Origin: WRGT01 sp964450405
Lineage (GTDB): Bacteria; Spirochaetota; UBA4802; UBA5550
DNA length: 64,000 nt
Assembly (NCBI GenBank): GCA_964450405.1
Contig: CAYVCQ010000008.1
Span: 62,001 to 126,000, forward strand
Reading direction: 5' to 3'
In this document: positions 59,642 through 64,000 of the stretch, in pieces
Numbering within the stretch: position 1 is the stretch's first letter
Layout of the letters: every line of letters starts with the position of its first letter
Notes under the pieces: generated by a model
The model's input: the letters and a program-made list of their open reading frames with translations, nothing else
Told to the model about the DNA's origin: nothing
The model's database searches: none
Program-made: the position numbers and the translations under genes

Positions 59642-60112
59642 GTGAGAGTAAGTATTCTATATATAATAATATCTATAACCGCACTGGCGGGATGCGGCTC
59701 GACCTCATATGAAAAAAACCGCATACCCGATAAAATAGGAGGGAACGCAAGTTCTCTTATACTTAACTATGAGAATAGAGTAAAAAAATATACACAGTCA
59801 AACATCGACTCACACTTTAATATTTATATTGAAATAGAGAAACCTTATATAATCAGCATGCCTCCGTTAAGAGATATTGATAAAATCTACTCCATCGCTT
59901 CAATAGAAGGAATTACGGTATTCCGGATCAGTATCAGCAATACCGGAACTATTATCTCATCGGAAAGAATTCTTTCCTCCGGACTTGGCCTTGACGAAAT
60001 TGCCATGGATCTGCTTAAAGAGATTAAAATAGAACCGTCATATCTTGCAGGTAAACCGGAAAATTCCTCAGCAGACATTAAATTTATTTTCAGAGCGGAT
60101 GAAACGGAATGA
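59642..60112 (+). CDS. TonB-C-like lipoprotein
   Basis: The 156-residue protein has a lipobox ending LAGC (Cys18). The C-terminal half (ITVFRISISNTGTIISSERILSSGLG, LDEIAMDLLKEIKIEPSYLAGKPE, ADIKFIFRADE) has the layout of the TonB C-terminal domain: strand, variable turn, helix, K-I-x-P motif, final strand. It starts at GTG 59642 with CGGAG before it and overlaps the TonB-dependent receptor gene by ATGA, so the two are co-translated. Being a lipoprotein rather than an inner-membrane TonB, it may act as a partner or plug-binding protein of the receptor. Confidence 0.75.
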   Translation: MRVSILYIIISITALAGCGSTSYEKNRIPDKIGGNASSLILNYENRVKKYTQSNIDSHFNIYIEIEKPYIISMPPLRDIDKIYSIASIEGITVFRISISNTGTIISSERILSSGLGLDEIAMDLLKEIKIEPSYLAGKPENSSADIKFIFRADETE

Positions 60113-62367
60113 AAAGATTAATACTTACTTCACTTATAATCTTTTCATGCACAGGTCTATATGCATTTACAATTTCCGGGAGAGTCATTGACTCTGTATC
60201 TGGTGACGCTGTACCGGATTCAACGGTGGCAATTGAAGAATTAAAGATAGTTCAGAAAACTTCCAAAGAAGGAACATTTTTATTTAAAGATATACCCGCC
60301 GGTTTTTATACTTTTCACAGCGCACACCCTCTATACGGAAACAGTTCATTAACAATACGCGTTAAACGTGAATTTAATATCGATATTGAACTTGCAAAAA
60401 CAGTTCACAGCATTACTCCGGTGGTAAAATCATACAAAAAAAACGACCTCAGGCCTGGCAGTCAATCAATATCATCTGACGATATCAAATATATGCCCAT
60501 GACCGGCATAGGGGATTCTCTTCACCTTCTGCAGACGCTGCCTGGTGTAAGCGGCACCTTCTCCATGGGGAGTGTTCCAATCATCAGAGGACTTAATCCA
60601 ATATATGACAAAACCTACATAGATGATATACCGGTTGATTATCCGTATCACTACATTCCTCCAATTGTACCGTTTCTATCATCGATAAATGAAACAGTAA
60701 TAGATAAGGCGACTCTGTACAAGGGGCCCTACCCTATGACTTATGACGACAGTATAGGGAGCATCATTCAGGTGAAGACCAGGGAGGTTCAGGAACCGGG
60801 GGTTCACGGCAAAATTATAATGAACCCGCTTATACCTCTCTTCCCTACAATATATTGCGAGGCTGCACCGACTGAAGATTTCTCGCTGATATTTGCTGGA
60901 CGGAGAACCTATATCGACTGGGCAGCTGATGCGGCCGACATTGATAGGGACAATACTTATTACTTCCAGGATCATTTTCTCAAACTGAGATATAATTTAT
61001 CATCAAACCACCGGTTTTACTTTACCACACTCGGATCCGATGACTACATCTCCACCGGCAAGATCAAAACCAGGACAGAGTATAACGTTGAGTCGATTAA
61101 ATGGCAGTTTCTGCTGAATAAAAAATTCTTTCTTGAAACATCTTTTTTGCGTAACAGAACCAATCATTACATTTACGACAAAAAATCCGCTGCCGGAGAG
61201 AATCCGGTAAGTATCAATTATTCTCCTCTTTACTATAAAGCTGCGCAGACGCTGACTGCAGATATCTTTATTTTTGAAACAAAAACCGGTTATGAGTTTA
61301 TTCTGCATAAAGACGGAGTATCCGGAAATATTAATTTATCCGATTTTACCGATTATGATATTGCAGATCAGACCGGCGGCACCACCGCAGCATCTTTCCC
61401 CATTCAAGGAAAAACCCTCTCCATATTCAATGAAACAGGGATCAACCTTTATCCTCTGCGTCTTAACATTGGAGGAAGATTTAAACACTATGGACCTCTT
61501 TCCACCAATTCATTTTCCTATAGAGGAATGGCTTCATACACCATCAAAAGTCAGAGTATGAAAATATATGGAGGGGGAGGCTCATATCACGCCCAACCCG
61601 ATATGTATTATTATCTTGGTAATTTTAACAATAATCTCAAAGAGAGCAGATCGTATAATGGAGTTCTCGGACTGGAAAAGGGCCTAACCGGTAACATCAC
61701 CGGACAACTTGAAACTTATTACGCGAGGTACAGCAATCTTTTCTCCGGAAGTATAGGGAGCATTTCAAGTACTCAGCTGCAGAGACTCTCACAGATTAAT
61801 CCATATTCTAAAGATACCAGCGGTTCATCATTCGGAGCTGAATGTTTTATAAAAGGGAACTGGGGACCGGTTCAGGGATGGACCAGTTACGCGCTATCCC
61901 GGTCGCGCATGAGCGATGGCTCCGATGAATATTTATCCGATTATGATCAGACGCATATATTTAAAATAGCGCTGCTTACCCGTAAAGGCAGATGGACCCC
62001 TTCGGCCATATGGCACTACTCAACATCAATGCCCCACACTCCAATCACCGGATCAACTTTCGACACTTCGGGGGGATACGGAGTATATGTTCCACAATAC
62101 GGCAGCTATAATTCAGAAAGATATTCCCCTCAACACAGGCTTGACTTCAAATTAACTTATACCAGAGATAACACACGCTTTTACATCGAGGCATGGAATG
62201 TTTATTACATCAAGGGTTATGACAGAGATGAAAATAAATTTGAAACAAACAGAACATATCTTTTCCCGATTTTCCATGAGAGCAGACCATACAGCAGCAG
62301 CAATCCGGAGAAACAGTCCGATCTTCCTGACGCGTTTCTATGGGCGGGGATAGAAATATGTTTTTAA
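60109..62367 (+). CDS. TonB-dependent outer-membrane receptor
   Basis: The 752-residue protein has a signal peptide (to ~residue 20), a carboxypeptidase-regulatory-like beta-sandwich (FTISGRVIDSVSGDAVPDST ... SKEGTFLFKDIPAGFYTF), a plug domain (MTGIGDSLHLLQTLPGVSGT, PIIRGLNPIYDKTYIDDIPV) and a 22-strand-type barrel ending in Phe (IEICF). It should import a scarce compound such as a siderophore, cobalamin, oligosaccharide or peptide using TonB energy. The first gene of the operon is the TonB-C-like lipoprotein, the next the PD40 protein; overlaps show translational coupling. Confidence 0.9.
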   Translation: MKRLILTSLIIFSCTGLYAFTISGRVIDSVSGDAVPDSTVAIEELKIVQKTSKEGTFLFKDIPAGFYTFHSAHPLYGNSSLTIRVKREFNIDIELAKTVHSITPVVKSYKKNDLRPGSQSISSDDIKYMPMTGIGDSLHLLQTLPGVSGTFSMGSVPIIRGLNPIYDKTYIDDIPVDYPYHYIPPIVPFLSSINETVIDKATLYKGPYPMTYDDSIGSIIQVKTREVQEPGVHGKIIMNPLIPLFPTIYCEAAPTEDFSLIFAGRRTYIDWAADAADIDRDNTYYFQDHFLKLRYNLSSNHRFYFTTLGSDDYISTGKIKTRTEYNVESIKWQFLLNKKFFLETSFLRNRTNHYIYDKKSAAGENPVSINYSPLYYKAAQTLTADIFIFETKTGYEFILHKDGVSGNINLSDFTDYDIADQTGGTTAASFPIQGKTLSIFNETGINLYPLRLNIGGRFKHYGPLSTNSFSYRGMASYTIKSQSMKIYGGGGSYHAQPDMYYYLGNFNNNLKESRSYNGVLGLEKGLTGNITGQLETYYARYSNLFSGSIGSISSTQLQRLSQINPYSKDTSGSSFGAECFIKGNWGPVQGWTSYALSRSRMSDGSDEYLSDYDQTHIFKIALLTRKGRWTPSAIWHYSTSMPHTPITGSTFDTSGGYGVYVPQYGSYNSERYSPQHRLDFKLTYTRDNTRFYIEAWNVYYIKGYDRDENKFETNRTYLFPIFHESRPYSSSNPEKQSDLPDAFLWAGIEICF

Positions 62368-64000
62368 AAACTACCGCATCTCTAATGCTTATTCTTTTTT
62401 TCTTTCTGCCATTTTATGCAGATGGAGCTTTATATACAACCGGGCGTTATGAACATAAAGATGCTGAAACTGATATTGCAATTTTAAAATCAATCCACTC
62501 TCGAAATCCTGCAGATTTAATAACACTTAAACGTCTTATTGATCTGACATTTACTCTTGAGTATTTTGATCAGACAGAAAAATACTGCAGCTTATATCTC
62601 GAAGTCCGGAAAGAGAGTGAAATTGCTTATATTAAAATTATCGCAGCAGCTTCACTTGGAAACTTTAAAGACGCTGCCGGTCAGATTGATACATTTATAA
62701 ATGATTATAAAGATGAACTCAGCAGCAGGGATGTTGCGATTTTAGGATTCAGAAAAAATATTTATACTAAATCGACAGTTACAAGAGGATTCCCATCTGG
62801 AGCAAAAAACACTTCATGGGGAACGGATTGTCTGCTGACGACTATGATCTCCCGCGACAGTTTAATCGCTGAATACAATTACACTGAAGAGCGCCACAAA
62901 TTTCTAGAAATTAACGGTGATTCCATATCTTCCGAAAGTAAATATCCGGATTATCTTACCGGACTTCCTTCAGAATCAATCAATTTTGTTTCGCTGTCCG
63001 ATGACGGCAGAGAGGTTCTTGCAAGTTCCCGCTCGGGTGATACATCGGAAATTTATATAAGAAGATATCTCCCGGAAAAGAAATCCTGGTCTTCTTGGGA
63101 AAAACCCGACGGACTGAATCCGGGCAGATTTAATCATTACCCTAATTTTATAAATAATGATACGGTAATTTTTTCTTCGTCAGATGGAGCGGACTACGAC
63201 TTTTACATTTCAAAAAGAGATAAATCAGGAGAGTGGCTGCAGGCAGAAAATGTTGCCGGCATCAACACCCCGCTGGATGAGATTTCAATCTGGGTACACC
63301 CCGATGGAGAAACAATCTACTTCTCTTCAAACGGATATGAGGGGATGGGCGGATTTGATATTTACGGAGCGCGTCTGATACCGAAAGATGGTTACTTTGA
63401 AATATCCGGAATTGAAAACATTACTTCTGCAAATACATTCCGTAACGAAAAGTATCCACTTTTTGTTACACCATCAGCAGGTGATGCCTATTTCAATTTT
63501 ACAATTGGAAAAAACACCGGGATCTACAGATGCAGCGAAATAAAGTTTAAACCTGCACCTGTATTCTTTTATAATGCAAATATAGTTGATGACTCAACGG
63601 GGACTCCGATCAATAAAGCTTCAGCCGTTTACAAATCTCAAAGTACCGGATACAATTTAAACCGACCTGTATATTCAGACGGTTTCACCGGAACAGTACT
63701 CCGTAAAAATCTTAAGTACAACATAACAATAATTGCCGACGGATATGAACAGTTCTCAAAAACTTTATCACTTGCCGCAAACGACACACTGGTCAAAAAC
63801 TCGTTGAACGACAAAATCAGACTAAAAAGAAAAACAGATAAGCCGGAGATCAAAGAGTACACAACTCTTATCACATCAATAAAACTTATCGATTGTGAAG
63901 AATCCAAATCACTGCAGGTGTTGAAGACACTTGAGACAGGACTAAACAGCAACAATGCCGGTAAATTGAAGAACATCCGGTCGTTCACAGTTTGCGGTGA
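62358..64000 (+). CDS. Secreted PD40/beta-propeller protein (partial, C-terminus off window)
   Basis: The frame is open from ATG 62358 (GGGGAT upstream) to the right edge, 547 codons. A signal peptide (MFLKTTASLMLILFFF) is followed by a TPR-like helical region (~40-140), a PD40 propeller with repeated motifs such as EVLASSRSGDTSEIYI, VIFSSSDGADYDFYIS and TIYFSSNGYEGMGGFDIYGA, and a carboxypeptidase-regulatory-like domain (VDDSTGTPINKASAVYKS). This is the front part of the OmpA-family PD40 proteins that bind peptidoglycan; the expected OmpA-like C-terminus would lie beyond the window. It overlaps the receptor gene by 10 bases. Confidence 0.85.
   Translation, partial: MFLKTTASLMLILFFFLPFYADGALYTTGRYEHKDAETDIAILKSIHSRNPADLITLKRLIDLTFTLEYFDQTEKYCSLYLEVRKESEIAYIKIIAAASLGNFKDAAGQIDTFINDYKDELSSRDVAILGFRKNIYTKSTVTRGFPSGAKNTSWGTDCLLTTMISRDSLIAEYNYTEERHKFLEINGDSISSESKYPDYLTGLPSESINFVSLSDDGREVLASSRSGDTSEIYIRRYLPEKKSWSSWEKPDGLNPGRFNHYPNFINNDTVIFSSSDGADYDFYISKRDKSGEWLQAENVAGINTPLDEISIWVHPDGETIYFSSNGYEGMGGFDIYGARLIPKDGYFEISGIENITSANTFRNEKYPLFVTPSAGDAYFNFTIGKNTGIYRCSEIKFKPAPVFFYNANIVDDSTGTPINKASAVYKSQSTGYNLNRPVYSDGFTGTVLRKNLKYNITIIADGYEQFSKTLSLAANDTLVKNSLNDKIRLKRKTDKPEIKEYTTLITSIKLIDCEESKSLQVLKTLETGLNSNNAGKLKNIRSFTVCG

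Overview
The window comes from an AT-rich (by eye 35-40% GC) Gram-negative-type bacterium. Evidence for an outer membrane: several signal-peptide beta-barrel proteins, a TonB-dependent receptor, an OprP/OprO-like porin, an RND/MMPL exporter with a LolA-like partner, and many lipoproteins with relaxed lipoboxes. Two ~600-residue acyl-CoA dehydrogenases, a 3-hydroxyacyl-CoA dehydrogenase, an acetate/butyrate-type CoA-transferase and a PaaI-type thioesterase point to active acyl-CoA metabolism. Radical SAM enzymes, a B12-binding enzyme and a hemerythrin fit an anaerobe or microaerophile. The mix resembles Spirochaetota (Leptospira-like side) or related lineages, but nothing here settles the phylum. 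There is no phage, integrase, complete insertion sequence or CRISPR array.

Layout. 1-2.2 kb: secreted proteins (beta-helix protein cut by the left edge, GH16 glycosidase, small lipoprotein). 2.2-12.7 kb: acyl-CoA dehydrogenase, tRNA-Asp, alpha/beta hydrolase, 3-hydroxyacyl-CoA dehydrogenase, a YchF-like GTPase with an odd P-loop, LysA-type decarboxylase, YqeY, TetR regulator, CoA-transferase. 13.3-24.8 kb: two-component pair, YceI protein, porin, hemerythrin, MFS exporter, an autoregulated TetR/methyltransferase pair, small barrels, thioesterase. 24.9-31.9 kb: repeat-bearing SPFH/flotillin protein with a metallo-beta-lactamase-fold hydrolase, FecR lipoprotein, B12-type radical SAM enzyme coupled to a patatin. 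31.9-35.8 kb: an operon that looks like a peptide-modification (RiPP-like) system: MarR regulator, ArsM-like methyltransferase, a 31-residue Cys-containing peptide, a radical SAM/SPASM maturase and a thioredoxin/thioredoxin reductase fusion. 36-48.6 kb: membrane AraC regulator, lipase, FIST sensor, and a TetR/MMPL/LolA-like/outer-membrane-barrel/lipoprotein cluster probably exporting a lipid. 48.7-58.4 kb: unknown membrane protein, substrate-binding protein, AAA/DUF4143 ATPase with a probable leaderless mRNA, WG-repeat protein, second acyl-CoA dehydrogenase, a decayed CopG-type antitoxin, a HAMP-like membrane protein. 58.7-64 kb: outer-membrane barrel, then an overlapping operon of TonB-C-like lipoprotein, TonB-dependent receptor and a PD40-type protein cut by the right edge.

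Intergenic DNA carries several families of short palindromic dispersed repeats. The most promising candidate for an undescribed system is the 33.1-35.8 kb operon, because its small peptide gene has its own ribosome binding site and is followed by a stable hairpin before the maturase gene.
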